Shown: positions 1 to 6,668 of the stretch, piece by piece
Numbering within the stretch: position 1 is the stretch's first letter
Layout: each line of letters opens with the position of its first letter
From: Pirellulaceae bacterium
GTDB taxonomy: Bacteria; Planctomycetota; Planctomycetia; Pirellulales; Pirellulaceae
DNA length: 6,795 nt
Reading direction: 5' to 3'
Assembly (NCBI GenBank): GCA_030744095.1
Contig: JASLRF010000050.1
Span: 1 to 6,795 of the forward strand
Notes under the pieces: generated by a model
What the model saw: only the letters and a program-made list of their open reading frames with translations
Told to the model about the DNA's origin: nothing
Database searches by the model: none
Translations under genes and position numbers: made by a program

Positions 1-67
1 AGATCCCGACCTCGATTCGATTCGCAGCTATCCGGGCTATGACAGTCTTTTGCGGCGCTTTAACTAA
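1..67 (+). CDS. C-terminal end of a probable TPR-containing protein (partial)
   Basis: The reading frame entering at base 2 codes for 21 residues and stops at TAA 65-67. The tail reads DPDLDSIRSYPGYDSLLRRF followed by N. This pattern (Asp-Pro-Asp-Leu, an Arg, a Pro, an aromatic, then Leu-Leu) closely resembles the extreme C-terminus of many bacterial proteins ending in tetratricopeptide repeats, including planctomycete Ser/Thr kinases with TPR tails and cyclase-like TPR proteins. That resemblance is from memory of the family, and the catalytic domain, if any, lies outside the window. The gene ends 139 bases before the next start, with a hairpin in between, so it is probably a separate transcription unit. 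The stretch is short, so a chance frame cannot be excluded. Confidence 0.5.
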   Translation, partial: DPDLDSIRSYPGYDSLLRRFN

Positions 68-102
68 TGTAGAAGGTTCTCTCACTTTGCTTGTGCCATT
101 GA

Positions 103-123
103 CTGCCAGGATTTCTCTGGCAG
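103..123 (+). terminator. Hairpin, possible terminator after the left-edge gene
   Basis: CTGCCAG (103-109) and CTGGCAG (117-123) form a perfect 7-bp stem with a 7-base loop. It lies 36 bases past the stop of the left-edge gene and 84 bases before the next start. The downstream sequence has only a broken pyrimidine run (CTTCTTCTTC), not a clean T tract, so intrinsic termination is plausible but unproven. Confidence 0.35.
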
Positions 124-206
124 CATGTGGCTTCTTCTTCAGGAACTCAGTCAGCAGAGACCAACGGAACTGAGGCAGCCCAAACCACTCGAAACGAACA
201 CACCTG

Positions 207-2828
207 ATGCTCAACCGTCTGCTCTACGAATTCTATAAGTCACCGAACAACGGCAGAAAGATCGCATCGCTGCCTGATGGTCGTCGGTTGTTGCTTGTGC
301 ATTCGGAGATCACGGGGCCGGCGACGTTGCGGTTGATGGTGGCCCGACGCGAGACACCGCACAACATCGCTGATTTTGAAGACGTAGGTGTGTTGGCCGG
401 TCCGGATGCCATCGTCCCGAATGCGGGTCCATGGGGATTTGGTGGCAGTATGCTTGCCATTGGAGACACGTTACACGTGGCATGGACCGGGCCGCACGGG
501 ATTCAATACACGCGGGCAATGCTGATAGGCAATGATCTCCGTTGGGATCGCGTGCAGGATGCCGTTGAGGGTGATTATTGGCTCGGCGATATGTTTGTCG
601 TCGGCCAGAGACTCGCTCTGACCTGGCATCAGATTCACGATCGACAGAGCGAGTCGGTTGGGATCGGCCAGTTCAATGGGAAGTGGCACCATCGTGAGAT
701 CCAACGCGGGAAACCGATGTTTGCGCCAGTGGTCGATGTGGACCGTCGGGGCCGCATCCACCTAGTGTGGAGCGACGCGGCTGAACAACTCTACTACACC
801 CGCCTCAACACACTAGGCGCCGAGCCGAACGTGGAATTGCTTGGACCCGGCAGGCAGCCGACCATCCTTGCGACCGACGAGGTTGTACTTATCGTTTGCG
901 AAAGCGAGATCGGACACATTCGATATTACGTCAGAGACCGACAGAAGTGGCAACGCAACGCGCCGCTGACGGTGACGAGTCCGTGGCTGACTTCCGATCA
1001 AGTCCATTCACCCGGATTGACCCGTGACCGGCATGGCGTCGGCTGGCTGTTCTTCGTTGACAGCACTCGACGTAGCACGTTCTGGACTCGTTGGCTCGGC
1101 AACAGTTGGAGCGACATGACCAACGGACCGCGCATCTACCACCGGCCGCCACACTTCGATTTCAACTTGCTTCCCATCGGGCGGCTGTGTGTCGAGAAAC
1201 AATCGGTCGCTGAAATCGTGAGACTTCAGTCTCAACCAGCGGATCCCGAAGTCACTCGGCACCGGCCACACGACGTCGGTCTGCTGCTCGCGTGCGAGAC
1301 GCCGCTCCGGCAGGTGGAATTCCGCCGCGAAGTCGTTCCCGATCTGGCGGCCGATTCCGGTCGCAAAGTGCTCTTTCTCGACATGCTGGAAGTCGCCAGC
1401 ACGGAAAACGTGAAGTTGCACGTCGAGTTGGCTGTCAAGCACCCAGAGAATCCACTGATGCAAACCGGTTCCGCTGGTTCGTTCGATGAAGACCGTGTCT
1501 TTAATCATGGCACTGTCCTGCTGGACAACGGCAAATACCGCATGTGGTATGGCGGTATCCGTGAGCCTCGGCAAGGCGAACGGCGCACACCGTGGTGGGA
1601 CTGGATTCGCTGTGGCTACGCGGAGAGCGACGATGGTGTCCATTGGAAGCGTGTTCGAGTTGGCTCGGTCGATTGGAATCACTCGCGAGAGAACAACATC
1701 ATCCCGTACCTGCGGCATGCGCCCGTCGTGATCAAAGATGAAAACGACTCAGATTCAATGCGACGCTACAAAGCGTTCTATTTTTGGAACTCCGGCGAGC
1801 ACCTCGACATCGCCCGCACGGGAAAATATGACAAGCAGTACGATCCCCGCGACGAGCGATTCTTGATGGACTTGTTGACGTCGCCCGACGGCATTCGTCT
1901 GGAGCAACACGAAGGCGAAGTGCGGTTTCCCGGCGAGCAGGTCAAGCCGCTCTCGGCGATACCCAACAGCGTCTTCCGAGACGCCGCCGAGCCTGACCCG
2001 AGCAAACGGTACAAAGCATACGGATTTATGTCTCTGAACCTGCGCCGGCGCGGCACATGCTGCCTGTTCAGCCCCGACGCACAACACTGGACCGCACATC
2101 CGGAAATGCCGCTGATCGACCCAGCGGTGCGCGGCACACCACCCGCCGCTGGCGGCCCGACAGGTCAGGTTCATGACACGGTCTGTTTTCCTTACGAGGG
2201 TTATTACCTCGCGCTGTATCAAGACCAGCACGAACCGAGCAACATGCCGATCGAGCTGACGGTGAGCCGCGACGCGGACACTTTTCATCATGTCAAGCCT
2301 GGCAGCAAGGTGATCTCCGTCGGGGAGCCAGACGATTGGGACGCCCAGACGATCCTGCCGTCCACGCCTGTTATCCTCGATCGCGAAATCCGTCTTTACT
2401 ACGGTGGCGGCACCGAGCGGAAGCCGCCACTCGATGGCCGCCCGAAATGGGTCACACTACCGGGTCTGGCAACCCTGCGCCGCGACGGTTTCACTTCCGT
2501 CGGACTCGTTAATGACAAGCAGCCGGGATCGCTGGTGACGATTCCATTCCGGCTCCCCAAGCTGCCCACTCGCCTGCATGTGAATGTGAATTGCGCGGGC
2601 ATGTCGAGATTTCGAGCCGAGCTGCTCGACGCGAAAACAGGTCAACCGTTATCGGCTTATTCGCTGGCGGATTGCAAACCGATCACCGGCGACCATCTCG
2701 ATACACCTGTGGCGTGGACGAGGAATGCCACCCTACCGCGTACCAGAAACCTCGTACGTTTGCGTCTGGAACTAGAAATCGGCGAGGCTTCGCCCAATCT
2801 TTATGCGTTGTGGTTTCAACCAATTTGA
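207..2828 (+). CDS. Two-propeller glycosidase-like protein: sialidase-like N-terminal half fused to GH43/GH32-type module
   Basis: This is an 873-residue protein that probably binds or cleaves a glycan; its reaction is unknown. Residues 18-303 hold six degenerate repeats of a sialidase-like propeller, each a hydrophobic strand with a Trp or Phe and then a Tyr/Trp-Thr-Arg type strand. Examples are G182-W188 with Y196-YTR-199, L89-W93 with Y101-TR-103, and W280-F283 with F292-WTR-295. From about residue 387 a second module follows. It has the propeller strand G435-TVLLDNGKYRMWYGG-450, the Asp-box-like S474-DDGVHW-480 and a C-terminal beta-sandwich (758-873). This second module is shared with the next gene. 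No signal peptide is visible, which is unusual for such enzymes. The start is the first ATG after an in-frame TGA at 171-173; a CTG at 204 is possible. No Shine-Dalgarno site precedes it. A sequence-level family assignment (GH43, GH32, GH117 or GH130-like) cannot be fixed by eye, and the protein could be non-catalytic. Confidence 0.85.
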   Translation: MLNRLLYEFYKSPNNGRKIASLPDGRRLLLVHSEITGPATLRLMVARRETPHNIADFEDVGVLAGPDAIVPNAGPWGFGGSMLAIGDTLHVAWTGPHGIQYTRAMLIGNDLRWDRVQDAVEGDYWLGDMFVVGQRLALTWHQIHDRQSESVGIGQFNGKWHHREIQRGKPMFAPVVDVDRRGRIHLVWSDAAEQLYYTRLNTLGAEPNVELLGPGRQPTILATDEVVLIVCESEIGHIRYYVRDRQKWQRNAPLTVTSPWLTSDQVHSPGLTRDRHGVGWLFFVDSTRRSTFWTRWLGNSWSDMTNGPRIYHRPPHFDFNLLPIGRLCVEKQSVAEIVRLQSQPADPEVTRHRPHDVGLLLACETPLRQVEFRREVVPDLAADSGRKVLFLDMLEVASTENVKLHVELAVKHPENPLMQTGSAGSFDEDRVFNHGTVLLDNGKYRMWYGGIREPRQGERRTPWWDWIRCGYAESDDGVHWKRVRVGSVDWNHSRENNIIPYLRHAPVVIKDENDSDSMRRYKAFYFWNSGEHLDIARTGKYDKQYDPRDERFLMDLLTSPDGIRLEQHEGEVRFPGEQVKPLSAIPNSVFRDAAEPDPSKRYKAYGFMSLNLRRRGTCCLFSPDAQHWTAHPEMPLIDPAVRGTPPAAGGPTGQVHDTVCFPYEGYYLALYQDQHEPSNMPIELTVSRDADTFHHVKPGSKVISVGEPDDWDAQTILPSTPVILDREIRLYYGGGTERKPPLDGRPKWVTLPGLATLRRDGFTSVGLVNDKQPGSLVTIPFRLPKLPTRLHVNVNCAGMSRFRAELLDAKTGQPLSAYSLADCKPITGDHLDTPVAWTRNATLPRTRNLVRLRLELEIGEASPNLYALWFQPI

Positions 2829-2839
2829 GAGATGCAATG

Positions 2840-2859
2840 ATGATTCAATCGTGAATCAT
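2840..2859. repeat. Perfect AT-rich inverted repeat between the two hydrolase genes
   Basis: ATGATTCA (2840-2847) and TGAATCAT (2852-2859) pair perfectly over 8 bp around the 4-base loop ATCG. It starts 12 bases after the stop of the 873-residue gene. No T tract follows, so it is not a standard terminator. It could be an mRNA 3'-end stabiliser or a dyad operator for the next gene. Confidence 0.45.
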
Positions 2860-2937
2860 GATTAACGCGACATAAGTGATGGAGTACACATTTTAGCGTG
2901 CGGGTCTTACAGCCCTGACGGAAGGACTCCAACGAGT

Positions 2938-2941
2938 GAGG
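2938..2941 (+). promoter_or_regulatory. Ribosome binding site for the 513-residue hydrolase-like gene
   Basis: GAGG at 2938-2941 sits 5 bases before the ATG at 2947. A second purine-rich site, GGAAG at 2972-2976, sits 6 bases before an internal in-frame ATG at 2983, so both starts are served by a plausible site. The downstream start would give a signal peptide of classical length. Confidence 0.5.
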
Positions 2942-2946
2942 CACTT

Positions 2947-4488
2947 ATGCAAATCCAAACAACGACAAAACGGAAGCAGACGATGCTGCAGATCAGGTTT
3001 CGGGCTGCATGTCGCGTTTGTGTTCTGTTGCTGATCGCTGGGTCGGCGACTCAGGCGGACGACGAGAACGGGCGACAAGACGACCGACATGGCAGTCATG
3101 CCGCGACTGGTTCGAGTGCAAAGGGCACGGGGACCATCGGCAGTCAACTCCAGCTTTTTCTGGACGACTGGTTGATCGATTCGATGACCGGGTTGCGGTT
3201 GAAGCTGCACCATCCACGGCGTGCGGAAGTGCTGCTGCGCAAAGACAAGCCATGGGAAGACTCGACGATGTTTGACCCGGTCGTCATCAAAGACGGATCG
3301 CGTTATCGCATGTGGTACCGCACCAATTTCAACTCACCGCCTTTTTACACCGGCTATGCCAAAAGCACCGACGGTGTGCACTGGACCAAACCGTCGCTGG
3401 GGCTGATCGAGTCTGGCGGCGCGAAATCCAACAACCTCGTCTGGTCGAGCGGACTTGACAAAGCGGCGCCGTACGTTCTGTGTGTATTCAAGGACAACAA
3501 CCCCAAGACGCCGACGAGCGAGCGGTACAAAGCGATCGGCATTCGCCGGCGACACGGCAGCGACCCGCCGACGGATGATCTCTACGGATTGGTTTCCGTC
3601 GACGGCCAGCGTTGGCGGTTATTGCAAAAGGAGCCGATCATCAGCGGGCCGCGCGGGGACTCGATGTTTGATTCGCACAACGTCGCGTTTTGGGATTCGG
3701 CGCGCGGCCAATACGTCATCTATGCACGCGGCTGGCCGAGCGGAACTCGCGGAATCCGGCGCGCCGTTTCAGCCGACTTTCGCCGCTGGTCATCGCTGGA
3801 GACATTGGAACTGTGGGGGGATGCGGATCGAGACCATCTCTACAAGAATGCGGCCACGCCGTACTACCGCCGGCCCGACATACTGCTGATGTTCCCCAAA
3901 CGCTTTCTGGAGAAGCGGAAGGCGCCGGATGCCAGCTGGAAACATCCCGGCCTGTCGGACATTGTGTTCATGTCAAGCCGTGATGGGGTCCACTGGGACC
4001 GGCAGTTTCGCGAGGCATTCCTGCGGCCCGGCCGCGACCAACTCAACTGGCACGAACGGGCCATCGAGGTTGGTCCCGGACTAGTGCCGACTGGCGAGGG
4101 CGAGATGTCTCTGTATTTTGTCGAGCATTATCGCACGGAGTCGGTACGCATTCGCCGTGCAGTTCTGCGCGAGGATGGGCTGGTTTCCGTCCATGCCAAA
4201 TACGAGGGCGGCGAACTGGTCACACGACCGCTGGTCTTTGCGGGTGATCAACTGGTCATCAATTACTCCACTTCGGCCGCCGGTAGTGTCCGCGTCGAGA
4301 TCCAAGACCTGGCCGGCAGGCCAATTGCAGGTTACGAGTTGGAGGCGTGTCAAGAGATCTACGGCGACGAGCTGAATCGTGTCGTGCAGTGGGATGGCAA
4401 TTCGGAGCTACAAAAGCTGGTGGGCCAGCCGATCCGTCTGCGCATGATGTTACGTGACGGCGATCTTTTCTCGTTTCAGTTTCGATAA
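2947..4488 (+). CDS. Secreted glycosidase-like protein, GH43/GH32-type propeller with C-terminal beta-sandwich
   Basis: This 513-residue exported protein probably acts on a polysaccharide or oligosaccharide; the substrate is unknown. The N-terminus has basic residues, the hydrophobic core VCVLLLIAG (24-32) and likely cleavage after A34 or A37, followed by a polar linker to about residue 65. The core begins at LQLFLDDWLIDS (68-79), followed by D100-KPWE-104, a beginning I associate with planctomycete and verrucomicrobial five-bladed propeller proteins. It then has the strand D110-PVVIKDGSRYRMWYR-125 and three Asp-box-like turns (SxDGxxW) with the Asp at 142, 219 and 346. Residues 408-513 form a beta-sandwich with a conserved GDEL turn (D474) and end in FSFQFR. 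The whole mature region parallels residues 387-873 of the gene upstream, which suggests duplication. The start could be M1 (2947) or M13 (2983). The acidic catalytic triad cannot be assigned by eye. The gene is probably co-transcribed with, or expressed alongside, its upstream neighbour 118 bases away. Confidence 0.85.
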   Translation: MQIQTTTKRKQTMLQIRFRAACRVCVLLLIAGSATQADDENGRQDDRHGSHAATGSSAKGTGTIGSQLQLFLDDWLIDSMTGLRLKLHHPRRAEVLLRKDKPWEDSTMFDPVVIKDGSRYRMWYRTNFNSPPFYTGYAKSTDGVHWTKPSLGLIESGGAKSNNLVWSSGLDKAAPYVLCVFKDNNPKTPTSERYKAIGIRRRHGSDPPTDDLYGLVSVDGQRWRLLQKEPIISGPRGDSMFDSHNVAFWDSARGQYVIYARGWPSGTRGIRRAVSADFRRWSSLETLELWGDADRDHLYKNAATPYYRRPDILLMFPKRFLEKRKAPDASWKHPGLSDIVFMSSRDGVHWDRQFREAFLRPGRDQLNWHERAIEVGPGLVPTGEGEMSLYFVEHYRTESVRIRRAVLREDGLVSVHAKYEGGELVTRPLVFAGDQLVINYSTSAAGSVRVEIQDLAGRPIAGYELEACQEIYGDELNRVVQWDGNSELQKLVGQPIRLRMMLRDGDLFSFQFR

Positions 4489-4551
4489 GCCGTTGGGCAT
4501 TCCCGATGACACCGACGCCAACGCAATAAGCAGTGTTCGATCGTTTATTGT

Positions 4552-4598
4552 CGTCTTTCGCTCCGCGAAAGTACGTTCCTTTCGCGGAGCGAAAGGCG
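4552..4598. repeat. Nested palindrome (REP-like element or bidirectional stem block) between convergent genes
   Basis: CTTTCGCTCCGCGAAAG (4555-4571) and CTTTCGCGGAGCGAAAG (4579-4595) are perfect 17-base reverse complements around the 7-base loop TACGTTC. A G-T pair and two Watson-Crick pairs extend the stem to 4552-4598. Each arm is itself an inverted repeat (CTTTCGC, three bases, GCGAAAG), so the same heptamer occurs four times in alternating orientation. The element can therefore fold as one 20-bp hairpin or as two small ones. It lies 64 bases past the hydrolase stop and 61 bases past the symporter stop, as expected for a shared termination block, but neither side has a T tract. Dispersed palindromes of this kind are typical of REP families mobilised by RAYT transposases; membership here is inference. 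Confidence 0.75.
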
Positions 4599-4658
4599 TC
4601 TATCGGACAGTAATTCCTCGAACGATCCTAAGGAAGAACGCCATGGATCACCACAGAG

Positions 4659-6146
4659 TTACAGATCCATAACCGCTTCGACATCGCTGGCGATCGGCTT
4701 TGGCGGTGAGAGCAGCGATACGACGAAAAAGAGAGTCAGTGAGACAAGAAGCGAAAACGCGCCGCCGTGGAATCCATGTGGCAGCTCAATGTCACACATC
4801 TTCAATGTGAAGTTCAAAAGCAGGCTGGAAACAATCGCCACATTGCAGGCCAGCGGTGTGGCGCGTTTCCAATTGAAACCGATCGCTACGGTCGGCACAA
4901 TCGCCGCCGCGAACGTTGACCAACCAAAGGCGCCCAATAGCGCCACCAAACGTTCGCCGGAATAGAGCGCAAACCCGGCCGCCGCCACCGCAATGATTAC
5001 CGTTGCTGTTCGGGCCCAGAGAAGTTCTTGGCGCAGAGACTGACCGCGCAGGGCGCGAGGAATATCGTGCACGATTGCTGCGGCGCCGATGTTGAGAAAG
5101 CTATCGGCGGTGGACATGATGGCGGCCAGCAAAGCAGCAAAGACGATGCCCGATAGAATCGGATGCGCGTAGTGCTGCAGAAACTGCGAAGCGGCGTCGT
5201 CCGCATTAGTAAGTTCGGCATGAACTCCCTGCAACACAAGTGCACGCATCGACAAACCGATTGCGATCCACAGCAGCGCTGTGATTCCATAGCCGACAAC
5301 CGAAATCGGTAGCATGTGTCGCGCGTCTTCGACACGTCGGGTCATCATCAGTTTGGTGATCACATGCGGCTGTCCGCAGGCACCCAGTACAAAGATGAGG
5401 TACCACGACAAACAACCGATCATCCCCAACGTGCCCCAGGGGCTCATTGCTTCAGGATCGTCGACGAGAATTGTCTGCGACATCCCGGTCATCCCGCCAT
5501 CCACCGTGCCTATTGCGGCGACAAGAACCAGCAGCGCCGCGATGACCATGATGATTCCCTGCGCGAGGTCTGTATAGACAGACGCGATGATGCCGCCGGT
5601 CACGCAATAGAAAACGAGCACCGCCGTGCTGATCGCCACGCAGCCCTCAATGGGGAGCAGCCCAATCCACGATACGTCGGCGAGGATGCTTTGCAGCACG
5701 GTGGCCATCGCCAGAATCTGTGTGGCAAGGTAGCCCATCACACCCAACAGAATCGCCACCGCTGTCAGCAGGCTGGTCGTTGGACTGTCGTAACGGGCGG
5801 CGACGGCATCTGGCAGTGAAATCGGTTCTCGCAACTCGGCCAGCAGCCGCAATCGCTTCGCCAGCAGGAAAAACGTAATGCTCATTCCTATCGATGTGCT
5901 GATGACCATCCAGAACGAGCTGGTTCCCATCTTGTAGACCAGCCCCGGTCCGCCAACGAATCCCCAACCGCTCATCGTGCTGGAAAACACCGCCACGCTG
6001 GCCACGATGATCCCCAGATGTCGGCCGGCCATGAAGAAGTCCTGAGTGCTCTTCGTGCGCCGCATGGCCCACAAACCGACGCCGATGCACATCGCCATGT
6101 AAGTAACGACTGAGATGAGAACGATTAGTGAGCGATGTTGTTCCAT
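4659..6146 (-). CDS. Sodium:solute symporter (SSF family, PutP/PanF-like)
   Basis: This 495-residue inner-membrane carrier would import a solute driven by the sodium gradient. About 13 hydrophobic segments fit the family topology and the length is typical. Family landmarks are FVGGPGLVYKMG in the second to third helix region (FIGGPGAAYKYG in E. coli PanF), GGIIASVYTDLAQG before helix 6, GQPH at 258-261, and AALLAAIMSTADS ending at S349. The M344-S345-T346 triplet aligns with the PutP MST that contains the Na2-site Ser340/Thr341, so sodium coupling is likely retained. The next landmark is the Gly/Ala-rich LLGAFGWSTFAAAIVP stretch. The substrate is not predictable: pantothenate, proline, sugars, sialic acid and monocarboxylates are all carried by relatives. 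The ATG lies 6 bases after the stop of the upstream membrane-protein gene, with only a weak purine stretch before it, which suggests translational coupling. It converges on the hydrolase-like genes. Confidence 0.93.
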   Translation of the reverse strand: MEQHRSLIVLISVVTYMAMCIGVGLWAMRRTKSTQDFFMAGRHLGIIVASVAVFSSTMSGWGFVGGPGLVYKMGTSSFWMVISTSIGMSITFFLLAKRLRLLAELREPISLPDAVAARYDSPTTSLLTAVAILLGVMGYLATQILAMATVLQSILADVSWIGLLPIEGCVAISTAVLVFYCVTGGIIASVYTDLAQGIIMVIAALLVLVAAIGTVDGGMTGMSQTILVDDPEAMSPWGTLGMIGCLSWYLIFVLGACGQPHVITKLMMTRRVEDARHMLPISVVGYGITALLWIAIGLSMRALVLQGVHAELTNADDAASQFLQHYAHPILSGIVFAALLAAIMSTADSFLNIGAAAIVHDIPRALRGQSLRQELLWARTATVIIAVAAAGFALYSGERLVALLGAFGWSTFAAAIVPTVAIGFNWKRATPLACNVAIVSSLLLNFTLKMCDIELPHGFHGGAFSLLVSLTLFFVVSLLSPPKPIASDVEAVMDL

Positions 6147-6152
6147 AGTTCT

Positions 6153-6656
6153 TCAGGTCTTGGAACGTTGCTCAGCCAACAGTACGAACTTGCGGGCGCT
6201 CTCGACCGGAAAAATCCAACGGTGGTAGAAGAGAATATAGAGGCTGATGAAGAACGCCGGGATCAGCCACATGCCGAACAGCAGCCACGAGACGCCTGCC
6301 GGGAATGGTCCAATGAACGCAACATTGGCATCCGTCAGCGACTTCCAATAGGAATAGCACAGCATCCCAAAGATGCCTTCGTAGATCAGACCTCCGGCGA
6401 GGAACAGTAGCCAAGGCGTCTGCTTCTTCGTTCCCCACAGCAGCAGACTCACGAAAGATGCGATCAGTAGCGAACCAAACATCCAGCCGGTGATGAAAAG
6501 GGGCTCGTGACGATCGGCGCCGTTTCCGCCTTGGTCCATCGCATCGAAACGTGAATGTTGAAACCCGTGGCCGTCGGAGATCTCTGGCGTCAACAGGATG
6601 AACAATACAACTGACCAGAGCGCAATCAGGAGGATTGCCGGAGCCCAAAGTTTCAT
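6153..6656 (-). CDS. Four-helix membrane protein, putative symporter partner
   Basis: I do not recognise a named family. From the ATG at 6656 the protein has 167 residues and about four hydrophobic segments: 5-22, 53-75, 81-104 and 120-145. A polar, His/Asp/Gly-rich loop (24-52) follows helix 1. The first helix could act as an uncleaved signal anchor. The end is basic (R146, R155, K156, R164, K166). The start was chosen because GGAG lies 8 bases upstream and the hydrophobic segment begins at once. The frame stays open further upstream to the window edge, with a GTG at 6755, but that extension is polar and Trp-rich and looks non-coding. The gene ends 6 bases before the symporter start, so the two proteins are almost certainly made together. 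Known SSF transporters have small partners in this position (YhdT with PanF, DUF485 with ActP, DUF4212). The segment GPFPAGVSW (116-124) leading into the last helix recalls the GFPxGFWF feature of DUF4212, but the protein is larger, so equivalence is only a suggestion. Confidence 0.8.
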   Translation of the reverse strand: MKLWAPAILLIALWSVVLFILLTPEISDGHGFQHSRFDAMDQGGNGADRHEPLFITGWMFGSLLIASFVSLLLWGTKKQTPWLLFLAGGLIYEGIFGMLCYSYWKSLTDANVAFIGPFPAGVSWLLFGMWLIPAFFISLYILFYHRWIFPVESARKFVLLAEQRSKT

Positions 6657-6664
6657 GTTTTCTG

Positions 6665-6668
6665 CTCC
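6665..6668 (-). promoter_or_regulatory. Ribosome binding site deciding the start of the 167-residue membrane protein
   Basis: On the minus strand GGAG (plus-strand CTCC at 6665-6668) is followed by 8 bases and then ATG at 6656. It supports the 167-residue form over the longer GTG-initiated reading of 200 residues. Confidence 0.6.

Noticed and set aside
99..127. TTGACT at 99-104 as a possible -35 promoter box
   Set aside because: No acceptable -10 hexamer lies at the right distance; the region holds the hairpin instead.
1008..1718. 236-codon open frame on the minus strand inside the first hydrolase gene
   Set aside because: It lies antisense to a clearly coding region, has no recognisable domain and looks like a codon-bias shadow.
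1755..2291. 178-codon minus-strand open frame
   Set aside because: It is antisense to the second propeller module of the 873-residue protein, with no domain or ribosome site.
3455..3889. 144-codon plus-strand open frame within the 513-residue gene
   Set aside because: It is an out-of-frame Arg/Thr-rich shadow of the hydrolase-like gene.
4643..4670. Inverted repeat ATGGATC/GATCCAT spanning the symporter stop codon
   Set aside because: It is only a 7-bp stem with a 14-base loop, partly inside the coding region, with no T tract; too weak to call a terminator.
5316..5819. 167-codon open frame on the plus strand inside the symporter gene
   Set aside because: The opposite strand encodes conserved symporter motifs. 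This frame is rich in Arg, His and Gln, typical of an antisense shadow.
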